From Hymenobacter busanensis (GTDB lineage Bacteria > Bacteroidota > Bacteroidia > Cytophagales > Hymenobacteraceae): DNA of 64,000 nt. The stretch covers positions 272,618 to 336,617 of the forward strand of contig NZ_VTWU01000007.1 of NCBI RefSeq assembly GCF_008727865.1, written 5' to 3'. Below the pieces are notes generated by a model that worked only from the letters and a program-made list of their open reading frames with translations, had not been told where the DNA came from and did no database searches. The translations under genes were made by a program, and so were the position numbers. The first letter of the stretch is position 1. Each line of letters begins with the position of its first letter. Shown here piece by piece: positions 33,221 through 41,043 of the stretch.

Positions 33221-33736
33221 CTACCAAGAGCGGCCAATAAGAAGTGACCGAATGGCCGTATGCGACACGCCGTGCTTCTTGGCCAGCTTGTACATGGAGG
33301 TGCCGCCAGCTGCGTACTCGGCCCGGATGCTCTGCGCCAACGCCTCGGTCAGCTTGGCGTTAGGCTTTGCGCTGCCCCTGGGCCGATGGATGCGCTTATC
33401 GGCTGAGGCACGACCAGAATTATCAGCATTGGAGAGCCAGCGCAGATTGCAGAGCCGGTTGTCGGCCTTGTCGTAGTTGATATGGTCGACCGTGGGCTTC
33501 TCCATGCCTTCGGGAACAGGTAGAAATGCTTGAGCCACCAGCCGGTGAACGTGCACCAGCTTCACCTTGCCACCGATGCTCAGGCCGACGTGGTAGTAGC
33601 CCAGCTTGCCCTTCTGCGGCTTCAGATAGCGGTTGAAGCGGATGGAGTACACACGCCCCTCGCTCGTTACCTCGTAGCAGCCTTCAAAACCAGTTATTTC
33701 TAGTCGCTTTTCTGTGTTCGTATTTGATGTTTGCAT
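33221..33736 (-). CDS. NUMOD4-HNH homing-type endonuclease
   Basis: This is a protein of 171 residues. An N-terminal NUMOD4-like motif (ITGFEGCYEVTSEGRVYSI) precedes an HNH nuclease: HVHRLVAQAFLP, then PTVDHINYDKADNRLCNLRW. The C-terminal 55 residues (AKLTEALAQSIRAEYAAGG ... KHGVSHTAIRSLL) form a helix-turn-helix. This is the layout of free-standing phage or mobile-element homing endonucleases. It lies 35 bp downstream of the integrase gene on the same strand. The start is ATG at 33736 rather than the GTG one codon upstream. Confidence 0.85.
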   Translation of the reverse strand: MQTSNTNTEKRLEITGFEGCYEVTSEGRVYSIRFNRYLKPQKGKLGYYHVGLSIGGKVKLVHVHRLVAQAFLPVPEGMEKPTVDHINYDKADNRLCNLRWLSNADNSGRASADKRIHRPRGSAKPNAKLTEALAQSIRAEYAAGGTSMYKLAKKHGVSHTAIRSLLIGRSW

Positions 33737-33771
33737 CACCTTCTACTTCCGTAGAGGGCGAAAGTCCTAGC

Positions 33772-35007
33772 CTAAGCAGCTTTCATCTTGCGCTTCAACA
33801 CGCCGCCGTCAACCTTGATGTAGCGCCGGAGCACGGCTGCGTCGGTTGAGCCTATCATGGCTAGAATCTCCGTCTCAGCAAAGCCCCGAGCAAAGCAGTT
33901 GCTGATGAACGTGCGGCGGCCAGAGTGCAGCGAGATGAGTTCGTGCTTGGGCTTCGTGAAGGCAATGGCTTCGGCCAGCTTGTGGCGGTAGATAGTGATG
34001 GGCTGGCTCAGGCCGATGGTCTTGCAGCACGCCTTAATAGCGGCGTTCACCTTCTGCTCGGCCACTATATCGAGGTCCCAATCGTACTTCTGCAGGATGG
34101 CGAGTGCGTTGGGCGTAGCAGGCACTCGGGTCCAGCCTCTGTTCTTCTGCGTGCGCAATACCAGCAGCCCATCCTCCAGCCGTAGCTCCTTACTGCGTAT
34201 CACGTCGGACCAGCGGTAGCCAGTTTCGCAGGCGTAGACGAATAAGTCCACGTACTTTCGGAGCGTGTCGTTCCAAGGGTAGGAGTAGAGCTGCTCGACT
34301 TCGGCAGGGGAGAGGTGCACCACCTCCTTGTCCTCGGTGTACACCTTGAACTTCTTGTAGGCTGGATTAACGGCTATTTGGTGCTCTTCCTCACACCACT
34401 TCAGGAACGCCTTCAGCCGCTTGATGACCGAGCCAAAGAAGCCGTTGTAGCTGCCCTTGTCGTAGAGCTCGTACTTGGCCAGCGCCTCGTAGAACTGGCT
34501 GTCCATGCCCTCGAAGGTGAGCGGCCAGCGCTTGGCCTTGCTGAACTCTCGCATCTTCTGCACGAAGGAGCTGCGTTGCTTCTTGGTGCCTGCCGTTACG
34601 TGTAAGCTGTCGGCGTTGTAGCGGTCCAGCATCTTGTCGAAAGCGGGCTGCTTGGGCTGCGGCTGGACCACCACCAGAGGCAATACGGGCGCTTCTGCCG
34701 CTGCTGGTGCTGCTACAGGTGCGTTGGTGAACTTGGCCTTCACGGCGTCGATGGTGGGCTCTATGCCGCTCACGACGAGCATCCGGGCGCACTCCATCAT
34801 GCGGGAGCGGATGCCCTCGATTACGAGGTTAATGGTCGTGGCCTCTTTGTAGTGCGGCCTGACGCAGCCCTTGTCTTTGTCCCATTTATCGGGTGCGACG
34901 GATAATCCGGTGGCTTGGGCGAAGTACACCGTTTGGTGCGTGTACCAAACGTGGATGGGGCATTCGCCGCCACGGCCAGCCTTGCGTAAGTATGCCTTGG
35001 TCTGCAT
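33772..35007 (-). CDS. int: Tyrosine recombinase (island integrase)
   Basis: This 411-residue enzyme has the Bacteroidota layout: an N-terminal arm-binding domain (KAYLRKAGRGGECPIHVWY), a core-binding SAM-like domain and a catalytic domain. Visible catalytic residues are Arg in CETGYRWSDVI, His and Arg in LHSGRRTFI, and the nucleophile Tyr in VLRRYIK. The usual second His/Trp of the G-H motif is replaced: the sequence reads MIGSTDAAVLRRYI. The gene ends at an HNH gene and starts 160 bp from attR, so it is the enzyme expected to integrate and excise the island at tRNA-Lys. Confidence 0.92.
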   Translation of the reverse strand: MQTKAYLRKAGRGGECPIHVWYTHQTVYFAQATGLSVAPDKWDKDKGCVRPHYKEATTINLVIEGIRSRMMECARMLVVSGIEPTIDAVKAKFTNAPVAAPAAAEAPVLPLVVVQPQPKQPAFDKMLDRYNADSLHVTAGTKKQRSSFVQKMREFSKAKRWPLTFEGMDSQFYEALAKYELYDKGSYNGFFGSVIKRLKAFLKWCEEEHQIAVNPAYKKFKVYTEDKEVVHLSPAEVEQLYSYPWNDTLRKYVDLFVYACETGYRWSDVIRSKELRLEDGLLVLRTQKNRGWTRVPATPNALAILQKYDWDLDIVAEQKVNAAIKACCKTIGLSQPITIYRHKLAEAIAFTKPKHELISLHSGRRTFISNCFARGFAETEILAMIGSTDAAVLRRYIKVDGGVLKRKMKAA

Positions 35008-35062
35008 CTTGCTCTTTAAAAAGTGCTATCGGCAAGATAGCAGAACCTGCGACTCGTGTCGG

Positions 35063-35096
35063 GTTTCTAGTCAAGTTTACTTTCGCTTAACTTAGA
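35063..35096 (+). repeat. Subterminal repeat, right (possible integrase arm site)
   Basis: GTTTCTAGTCAAGTTTACTT and the next 14 bp are the imperfect partner of 13182-13215, same orientation. It lies between the integrase start and attR, a likely place for integrase control of both recombination and its own promoter. Confidence 0.5.
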
Positions 35097-35167
35097 CCCA
35101 TTGAAAGCAACCTGCTCTTATAAGCGCTTGTAAACCAGCTAGTAGATTGGCTCGCCTTGGCGAGACA

Positions 35168-35198
35168 GGGTCCTGGGTTCGAATCCCAGCGGAATCAC
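35168..35198 (+). repeat. attR: 31-bp copy of tRNA-Lys 3' end
   Basis: This is identical to 13102-13132. Upstream of it there is no D arm, anticodon arm or 5' acceptor strand, so this is a target-site duplicate and not a tRNA gene. It marks the right end of the island. Confidence 0.93.
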
Positions 35199-35204
35199 CA
35201 AAAA

Positions 35205-35235
35205 CCCCGTTTGCAAGCTGCAAACGGGGTTTTTC
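35205..35235 (+). terminator. Original tRNA-Lys terminator, now displaced
   Basis: An 11-bp perfect stem (CCCCGTTTGCA / TGCAAACGGGG), 3-nt loop and a T-run follow attR by 6 bp. This position relative to the tRNA 3' end mirrors the terminator at 13138-13170, so it was probably the host terminator before the island inserted. Confidence 0.8.
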
Positions 35236-35433
35236 ATTAGTGGGTATGTAAACCCGGAATTATTTGGACATGACGGCTTGGTGTATGTCAATTTCTATCA
35301 ACCTACACTAAGCCTAGCCGATCCGTTTGGCAAGTGAAGTAAGGCCATGTAAAACGGCTGCGTTGCGACCTTGCAGCCATTGGGTATACCGCCAGGCTAT
35401 TGTAGCTTGCGCGCTTCTCGACGCAGTTTACAA

Positions 35434-36240
35434 ATGACCCGCTCCAATTTACCTCCCTCTGCCGACGTGCAAGCCGCACGCCGCCGTGAGTGGGACACGT
35501 ACGTCCCCAAGCTGGCCCGGCAGGCCTTGGAGCAATTGACCGAGCCACTCCCCTCCTTGGCATCGGACCTGCACCGGGCTGAAGTACTACGCTTGCTGCG
35601 AGAAGAAACCAGCGAGCAACTCCGGCGCCTCCCGCACTTCGCGCGGTACGATGCGCTGGACCCGTTGACTGTGCGCGACTCGGCTGTGTGCTTAGAAAGC
35701 GATGCGGAGTACAACGCCTTCCTGCTACTGGAAATCAAGCGTGAATTGCTGCACTACATGCGCGTGCTGCAATTGGAAATCTTAGGCTATAGTGAACGGC
35801 CTGGGGTACAAGAAAGCACCGAGGCAAGCTTACACCGGGCTCAGCGACAGGCTCAACGCCGCAAGCTTTTTGCGCCAGCGAAGCCGGCCCGCAAGGGTGC
35901 CCCGAGCTTTGATGAACTGTTTCGACGGGACGTAAACGTCCCCGGGTTGATTGCAACCCTAAAGCTGCATGGCGTAATCGACAGCGACGAGCAATGGGTG
36001 GGCTTAAGCGGAAAAAAAATCGAGTTAATCTCGTTGTTGGTGGCCTTGAATGAGGGCAACTAAATTAGCACCAACAAATCAGAGTTGGTACGTGCCTTTT
36101 CTGCCCGCTTCGGCTTCCCTTTATCGACCTCGACAGCTACGCGTTGGGAAAAAGCCCCAAGCGAGCAGGTTGAAGCCTTTGCGCGCATGTTTCCGCACCG
36201 CATTCGCTCGGCAAAGAAACCATTACAGGCAAAGCATTAA
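35434..36240 (+). pseudogene. Element-associated ORF split by an in-frame stop
   Basis: The frame from ATG 35434 (MTRSNLPPSADVQ) gives 209 residues to a TAA at 36061. The same frame then continues with sensible protein for 58 more codons (ISTNKSELVRAFSARFG ... ATRWEKAPSEQVEAF) to a TAA at 36240. The part before the stop (FDELFRRDVNVPGLIATLK, GLSGKKIELISLLVAL) resembles Bacteroidota mobile-element proteins of the RteC-like type. The simplest reading is a nonsense mutation. It belongs with the two HTH genes and the dead integrase downstream as the remains of an older element. Confidence 0.55.
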
Positions 36241-36262
36241 ATATCTGATAGTTATACAGGGT

Positions 36263-36296
36263 CAATAATGCGAAATAGTGCGATTTCGCATTATTG
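36263..36296. promoter_or_regulatory. Palindromic operator upstream of HTH genes
   Basis: CAATAATGCGAAAT at 36263-36276 and its exact complement at 36283-36296 are separated by 6 bp. It lies 54 bp upstream of the excisionase-like gene and is likely its control site or an excision-related site. Confidence 0.55.
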
Positions 36297-36350
36297 GCAC
36301 TAATGCGCGAACCGCGTGTAGTTGTTTTGGGGCGTTAATCAACTACTCCC

Positions 36351-36644
36351 ATGAACGATTACCTAATCCATCTCAGCTTGGCTGACGCCGAGCAACTCAT
36401 CACCGACTGCGTCACACGGGCCTTGGCACGTGCCGCTAGCACCAACAATCCAACTGTACCCGCTACACCGGGAGCCTTACTGGGTATGAAAGACGTGTGT
36501 CAGCTCTTGACAATTTCACGCCCTACCTGCTACAAATGGATGGACGCCGGCCGACTCCCCTTTTACCGCAAGGGGCGGCGGTTGTATTTCAAGTACAGCG
36601 AGGTGATGGCATCGCTGGAAAAACCTAAGCGCCGACTCGTATGA
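36351..36644 (+). CDS. Excisionase-family HTH protein
   Basis: This is a 97-residue protein. The C-terminal half is an HTH_17/MerR-like DNA-binding domain: LLGMKDVCQLLTISRPTCYK, then WMDAGRLPFYRKGRRLYFKYSEVM. Such proteins act as excisionases or small regulators in Bacteroidota elements. It overlaps the next gene by the ATGA arrangement and follows a palindromic operator. It probably served the degraded integrase downstream. Confidence 0.8.
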   Translation: MNDYLIHLSLADAEQLITDCVTRALARAASTNNPTVPATPGALLGMKDVCQLLTISRPTCYKWMDAGRLPFYRKGRRLYFKYSEVMASLEKPKRRLV

Positions 36645-36901
36645 ACAACTGGGGCAAACTTCCGGATGCCAGAGAGTACCTGGTAGGGCAAAACATGCCG
36701 GCTCAACAAATGAAAAAGAGCGACATGGCGCAGCAGTTGGGCATGAGCCGTGAGTCTTTTCGTATCTTCTTAAGGCGCATGGAAAGAGGACTGGGATACT
36801 TCTATACAGGGAGATTGAAGTACTTAACCCCTGCACAACAGGTGGTCATCCGCCAATTCCTCAACCAGCAGACCAATGGGTGTCAGTTATTCCTGATTTA
36901 G
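36641..36901 (+). CDS. Small HTH protein coupled to the excisionase gene
   Basis: This is an 86-residue protein. KKSDMAQQLGMSRESFRIFLRR is a clear helix-turn-helix, followed by LKYLTPAQQVVIRQFL. The start codon overlaps the stop of the previous gene (ATGA), indicating translational coupling. The function is probably regulatory within the older element. The last residues (NGCQLFLI) may be read into decayed sequence. Confidence 0.6.
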   Translation: MNNWGKLPDAREYLVGQNMPAQQMKKSDMAQQLGMSRESFRIFLRRMERGLGYFYTGRLKYLTPAQQVVIRQFLNQQTNGCQLFLI

Positions 36902-36929
36902 ACCGTGGATATGAGCAATCTTGGGAGCG

Positions 36930-37746
36930 TGGACAGTTTGCGCATCCTGTTGAGGGCGGCGGACAGGTGGCCCAGGGCTAAAATAGACGAGGTGGTTTTT
37001 TCATAGCGGGTGGAGAAGCCCCGTGCTTCATTAAGCCGCCCGAAGAAACTCACGTCGTACCTGCTGAATGTTGCCGGGCAAACGGACAACACCATCGTCA
37101 AGCAACTCACGCGGAGCAAGCGGTTCGTGCGGTTTGCCGTGGAGCGGGGCTAAACGGATCACATAACCTGGACGGCCGAAGAGGTAGGTGCGCTGGAGAG
37201 GTAGGAATTGCCCGCCGGGTCCTACCTCGACAATGCCCGCGCCCTCTTCCTGTTAAGCTGTTACACGGGCCTTCGCTACTCGGACTTGGTGAGCCTCCGG
37301 GCTGAGCACATACGGGGCACACGCTGCGTATCACCACGCAAAAGACCCGTGAGACGGTGGGCGTCCCGCTGCAGGCCCCACCTTGCGCATCGTCGACCGC
37401 TAATTAGTTGGCGGGGTCCGCTTGATCAGCAACAGAAACTTAATGACTACTTCAAAGAGCTTGGGCGTTAAGCAGCAATCGAGGCACCCATCGAAATAAT
37501 CCGCTATCGGAAGGGAGAAGCTTACGCACACGGTGCCGAAGTATGAAAAGCTGGGTTACCCATACAGGCCGGCGGACATTTGTCACCTTAAGCCTGGAGC
37601 GGGGCTTGCGTCCGGAAATCGTCATGTAAATTACCGGCCATAAGGATTGGAAGTGCTTTCACCGGTACAACATCACCGAAACGGCGGTGGAGAAGGAGTT
37701 CGGACGGGTGTACGAAATGCCGACGGTACTGAAAGTGGCGTTATAG
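36930..37746 (+). pseudogene. Shattered tyrosine recombinase gene
   Basis: Pieces of one integrase are readable in order but broken by stops and frameshifts. KKLTSYLLNVAG and VKQLTRSKRFVRFAVERG come first, then a stop, then TWTAEEVGALER, another stop and ALFLLSCYTGLRYSDLVSLR (catalytic Arg). After a frameshift comes RITTQKTRETVGVPL, then THTGRRTFVTLSLERGL (His/Arg box), a stop, and ITGHKDWKCFHRYN (His and Tyr). At least three stops and one frameshift are present. The upstream limit is approximate. This is the integrase of an element older than the 22-kb island. Confidence 0.85.
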
Positions 37747-37763
37747 GGAACCAACTGTGCGAC

Positions 37764-37836
37764 GCTTTTATACCCGATCTGGTATAAGTGTGTCGGTCGT
37801 GCTTCTATTTATACCCGATCGGGTATAAATAGAAGC
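37764..37836. promoter_or_regulatory. Tandem palindromic operators (TATACCCGATCGGGTATA)
   Basis: A 36-bp perfect palindrome spans 37801-37836, centred on TATACCCGATCGGGTATA. A second, imperfect copy of the same core (TATACCCGATCTGGTATA) lies at 37769-37786. Paired operators of this shape usually bind an HTH antitoxin-type repressor, but no such gene remains nearby. Confidence 0.6.
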
Positions 37837-37869
37837 GTAAGCACCTTATTAACAAGAATATAACCGTAA

Positions 37870-38166
37870 TTAAAAGTTATCGGAACCTATGGCTGCCCTA
37901 CAGACCGATTGACGGCCCAGGTAGTAACCTGAGGGGATGTACTTCGGGGCAGCTTGTTCTTCCTGCGTCAAGCGGTAGCCGGTGCTGCGGCCGCCGGCAC
38001 GCTCCTTGACCAGAATGCTCTTGACGATCAAGTCGGCCGTGTCCTGGAAGCACTTGGCCCTGCGCGCCCACTTGGACGTAGTCAGCTTGCCCTCGAAGCC
38101 GTCGACCAGGCGCCAGCCTGTGTTACAGTGAAAGAAACCATTCGCGTCAAGGGAGTGTAAGTACAT
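37870..38166 (-). pseudogene. C-terminal fragment of a Fic-family protein
   Basis: About 75 residues match the winged-helix end of Fic/DUF4172 proteins: GKLTTSKWARRAKCFQDTA, then DLIVKSILVKERAGGRSTGYRLT. The Fic core (HPFxxGNGR) is absent and four residues appear deleted after QDTA. The ATG at 38166 overlaps the MazE promoter region and is probably fortuitous. It is a remnant, not a working enzyme. Confidence 0.65.
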
Positions 38167-38180
38167 TGTACATACATTTG
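38161..38180 (+). promoter_or_regulatory. mazEF promoter with small palindrome
   Basis: GTACATTGTAC at 38161-38171 is an 11-bp palindrome, and TACATTTG at 38173-38180 matches the Bacteroidota -7 box. They lie directly before the MazE ATG, fitting autoregulation by the MazEF complex. The -33 box is not clear. Confidence 0.5.
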
Positions 38181-38184
38181 CTTG

Positions 38185-38445
38185 ATGAACACGCGTCTGA
38201 TTCGGGTGGGCAATTCCCAGGGAATTGTGCTGCCCAAGAAATTACTGCAGCAGTACCACCTGGCCGGCGAGGTCGACCTGCAGCCCACGCCCGAGGGCTT
38301 GCTCATCAAGCCGGTTAGCAAGCCCCGCCGCCAGGGCTGGGACGAGCAGTTTCAGCACGCCCTTGCCCAAGGTCAGGCTCCGGAGGGCGAGCTGCTGGAG
38401 GGATTTTCGGACGAGGCCTTTGAGGAAACCGACTGGCAGTGGTAG
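38185..38445 (+). CDS. mazE: MazE-type antitoxin (AbrB fold)
   Basis: This is an 86-residue protein. The N-terminal SpoVT/AbrB swapped-hairpin DNA-binding domain reads NTRLIRVGNSQGIVLPKKLL. The C-terminal acidic tail (GELLEGFSDEAFEETDWQW) wraps the toxin. The ATG at 38185 is chosen; a TTG lies one codon upstream. The stop codon overlaps the toxin start. It binds its own promoter and neutralises MazF. Confidence 0.92.
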   Translation: MNTRLIRVGNSQGIVLPKKLLQQYHLAGEVDLQPTPEGLLIKPVSKPRRQGWDEQFQHALAQGQAPEGELLEGFSDEAFEETDWQW

Positions 38446-38765
38446 CCGTGCAGCGCTTCGAGGTGTGGCTCATCAACCTCGACCCGACCCAGGGCAGTGA
38501 AATCAATAAGACCCGGCCCTGCGTGGTGCTCTCCCCCGATGAGATGAACCGCTACCTGCGCACCGTGACCATTGCCGCCCTGACCAGCACGCGCCGCGAC
38601 TACCCCTCCCGGGTAGACTGCACCTTTCAGGGCAAAGCGGGCCAGGTTGCCCTGGACCACATCCGCTCCGTGGACAAAACCCGCTTCGTGCGCCGCTTGG
38701 GTGTGCTATCTAAAACCACGGCGCAGCAGGTCTGTGACCGGCTGCAGGAGATATTTCACTATTGA
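38439..38765 (+). CDS. mazF: MazF/PemK-type toxin endoribonuclease
   Basis: This is a 108-residue protein. The opening RFEVWLINLDPTQGSEINK and then TRPCVVLSPDEMN is the MazF signature, with the catalytic Arg in KTRPC. Later come VTIAALTSTRRDYPSR and GQVALDHIRSVDKTR. It cleaves mRNA at short sequence motifs. Translation starts at a GTG (38439) overlapping the mazE stop; the next GTG (38448) is an alternative. A 10-bp hairpin terminator follows at 38772. Confidence 0.93.
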   Translation: MVAVQRFEVWLINLDPTQGSEINKTRPCVVLSPDEMNRYLRTVTIAALTSTRRDYPSRVDCTFQGKAGQVALDHIRSVDKTRFVRRLGVLSKTTAQQVCDRLQEIFHY

Positions 38766-38771
38766 TCCTAC

Positions 38772-38814
38772 CAGAAACGGCTCGCTATTCCAATGGGCCG
38801 TTTCTGTCTGTTTT
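38772..38814 (+). terminator. mazEF terminator
   Basis: CAGAAACGGC at 38772-38781 pairs with GCCGTTTCTG at 38797-38806 and is followed by a short T-run at 38811-38814. Confidence 0.75.
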
Positions 38815-38926
38815 GCCCTTAATCACCTGTCTGATAAGTCCTGGGATAAAAAACGTACTTGTCATAACTCGACTTCTGTGACAGCTGCATGGCTCTTAAC
38901 TGTTCTATTGCCTTGAGAAGTGCAGA

Positions 38927-39382
38927 TTAGGACAAGCTCACAACGGATGTAAGCCGGTAAGCGCCTCCGGCACTGGCATGAATAGCGTAGAAGAGAGGCT
39001 CGATGTTGTAAGGCTCTCCCCATAGCTCGACGTTGAGGTGCAACGAGCGATCCCCAACGGCTGAACTCCACCACTGCCATTGCCGGGCGATTATGGTGGA
39101 AACCCAAGATTCAAAATGCCACTGGTCCGGCAGGTTCATGATTTGAGCCACGGTGTATTGGGTCATGCTGGTTACAAACCAAGCGGGCAAGTACGCTTCC
39201 CACTGCGTTTCGTACCCTTCTTGCCACAGGTCCTCGGGAACAGCAAGCACACCCAGTATGATTTCCTGCACGCGAGCCAGACACCGGGCGGGGTCTGGCA
39301 ACTGCTCCACGGCAATGCGGAGGCTGGGAAGCGGAGCTGGCTCGTCATGTATCAAGCTACCTATCCGTTGTTGTTCATTCAT
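38927..39382 (-). CDS. Unknown Trp-rich protein
   Basis: This is a protein of 151 residues from the ATG at 39382 (MNEQQRIGSLIHDE); the frame is open further up without support. It contains PAWFVTSMTQYTVAQIMNL and a Trp-dense segment ARQWQWWSSAVGDRSLH. No family recognised and no signal peptide. It follows the caspase-like operon on the same strand after a 150-bp gap and is probably separate from it. Confidence 0.55.
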   Translation of the reverse strand: MNEQQRIGSLIHDEPAPLPSLRIAVEQLPDPARCLARVQEIILGVLAVPEDLWQEGYETQWEAYLPAWFVTSMTQYTVAQIMNLPDQWHFESWVSTIIARQWQWWSSAVGDRSLHLNVELWGEPYNIEPLFYAIHASAGGAYRLTSVVSLS

Positions 39383-39532
39383 GGCCAACAGCGTGGTGAA
39401 GAGGGAAATCGGGAAGCTCAAAGCTAATGCTTCCTGCACCTCAACCAGGCCACTCCTTCGATGGCTGAATGAAAACTGACTAGGAACGCTCTTAGCCCCT
39501 GAGTTGCGAAAATCCAAATGTTGGTAAATCAG

Positions 39533-40576
39533 TTACTTCCCTATCACCGGTACATCCCCCTCGTTTCGGGACGGATTAAGCAGAACTGGTTGCGTCAACT
39601 TGTCAAACTGAGGCTCTGTTAGGCTCATAAAATAATCCCTTATAGTCGACGCTCTCGGCTTTTTTGCATTAAAATACAAAAGGGTCCTTCTGCAAATAGG
39701 CGCCACCTGTTGATAGGGGCCTGTTGGGTATGGGTGAGCTACCATGTCCGCTGATTTGTTCATGGCCGAGGAATAATAAATTTGATTTCCTAGACTACTG
39801 AAGGTCATTTCCCTAATCAACTCGCCCATATCCGGTATTTCGGATGTTCCAAATGACTCTGTAGCTGCCTTACTAGTGTCCTGCTGCGGCGAAAACGTTG
39901 CTTTTGCGGAATTGCCCAGCACGCTGGGACGGTTCATCATATTACGAATCGCTGCACTATCATATTCCACCACACCGTCTAGACCAAAGCCAGATGGGTT
40001 CATTTTGTAATGGTACTTGATGCCTTTATACCATTTAGAGAAGTCCTGCAAACTGCAGCAATCCGCTAACAGAACGTACCGCGAGCGAGAAGGACTTCGC
40101 TGGGCGTCAATTATCAAGTACTTAATGGTGTCAATGTTGATGAGTCTCTGAGTAAGCATTTCATACGTTGCATCGAGGGGCATTGCCTGGATGTCGCCAG
40201 GAACAAAGTAGCGGCTTCCCGCTTGACTGGCGATGCCGTGTCCACAGTAATAAATAACCCCCACGTTTGCTTCCCCCTGTTGCCGCTCCACAGAAGCGAT
40301 GAATGCTTTAATGGCCTTTAAAATTCGCTCTTTTGATAAGGGCTTCTGGCTTGTTGAAAGCAAAAGAGTGGGAGTAGCAATAGATGCAAAACAAGTCAAG
40401 ACACTCTTGGCACTTTGGTTCACCCCCACCACCGTTTCAAATTCCGTAGTATTTGGATAATGTTGGTTCCCGATGCAGAGTACACTTACCGATGTGGCCA
40501 CCTTTTTAGGATATGGGGAGCCGGCGGCAAGCACAAAGGCCGTTAAAAGGAGCAATAACCAAGTGTTCCGTTTCAT
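39533..40576 (-). CDS. Secreted caspase-like (C14) peptidase
   Basis: This is a protein of 347 residues. A signal peptide (NTWLLLLLTAFVLAAGS) is followed by a caspase-like p20 fold. The first strand is VSVLCIGNQHYPNTTEF, the catalytic His is in VGVIYYCGHGIAS, and the catalytic Cys is in YVLLADCCSLQDF. The C-terminal part carries SSLGNQIYYSSAMNKSAD, typical of caspases that test an anchored substrate strand. It is predicted periplasmic or surface-exposed. It is the last gene of a three-gene operon with a membrane coiled-coil protein and a small secreted protein. Substrate unknown. Confidence 0.82.
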   Translation of the reverse strand: MKRNTWLLLLLTAFVLAAGSPYPKKVATSVSVLCIGNQHYPNTTEFETVVGVNQSAKSVLTCFASIATPTLLLSTSQKPLSKERILKAIKAFIASVERQQGEANVGVIYYCGHGIASQAGSRYFVPGDIQAMPLDATYEMLTQRLINIDTIKYLIIDAQRSPSRSRYVLLADCCSLQDFSKWYKGIKYHYKMNPSGFGLDGVVEYDSAAIRNMMNRPSVLGNSAKATFSPQQDTSKAATESFGTSEIPDMGELIREMTFSSLGNQIYYSSAMNKSADMVAHPYPTGPYQQVAPICRRTLLYFNAKKPRASTIRDYFMSLTEPQFDKLTQPVLLNPSRNEGDVPVIGK

Positions 40577-40583
40577 CGAACAA

Positions 40584-41030
40584 TCAATTATTGAGGGATT
40601 GCCAACTACGGCTCAGGGCACGGTAACAACTGTCCTGCAAATTAGCAGCGTCGTAGGCTAAACTATTATGCCCGTCTATACTTCGACGGTCAACATGTTT
40701 CAGTGTTTCCCGAAACTCTTCCACCGCAGTTGTTACCGAACGGTCAGGTGGAATATTGAGGCTGCCCCAGTAGTAACGCTCAAAGTCCTCCATAGATTTT
40801 TTGAATGAGGTATCTGTGGTATATTCAGATGCCAGAATGCCTGCGCTTTCGCAAATCTTACCATAAGTGTCTGCACGCTTTTTTAGCATTTCCCGTTTGA
40901 ACTCCAGCACCTGGTTATCGTTCTGCTGACGGTTAAACTGCGAAATACCAATGAATATTGATGCAATGGTCAATACAGTGCCAACAATGCTGATACTAAC
41001 TTCCCACTTTCGCTTGTTTTCTTCCGTCAT
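40584..41030 (-). CDS. Single-pass membrane coiled-coil protein
   Basis: This is a protein of 148 residues. After a charged start (MTEENKRKWEV) comes one transmembrane helix (SISIVGTVLTIASIFIGIS), then FNRQQNDNQVLEFKREMLKKR and a helical domain with two Cys. The layout (one helix plus Q-rich linker plus helical domain) is like many uncharacterised proteins next to secreted proteases. Gaps of 13 and 7 bp to its neighbours make it the middle gene of the caspase operon. It may link the cytoplasmic side to the periplasmic protease. Confidence 0.65.
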   Translation of the reverse strand: MTEENKRKWEVSISIVGTVLTIASIFIGISQFNRQQNDNQVLEFKREMLKKRADTYGKICESAGILASEYTTDTSFKKSMEDFERYYWGSLNIPPDRSVTTAVEEFRETLKHVDRRSIDGHNSLAYDAANLQDSCYRALSRSWQSLNN

Positions 41031-41043
41031 GGCTGCGACGTTG

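Larger units (their letters stand above)
13102..35198. mobile_element. 22-kb genomic island in tRNA-Lys with replication module and defence cargo
   Basis: The element is bounded by attL (13102-13132) and attR (35168-35198), with the integrase gene 160 bp inside attR. It holds about 22 genes. These include a TV-Pol-like polymerase with iteron-like repeats (about 24.4-28.0 kb) and many predicted immunity genes. Base composition changes sharply from cassette to cassette: the TIR and HEPN/Toprim genes are visibly AT-rich, while the polymerase gene is GC-rich like the host. No relaxase, coupling protein or type IV secretion genes are seen. If it moves between cells it probably depends on another element. 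Confidence 0.88.

Noticed and set aside
35140..35198. A second tRNA-Lys gene
   Set aside because: Only the T arm and 3' acceptor strand are present; the D arm, anticodon arm and 5' strand are missing, so it is the attR duplicate.
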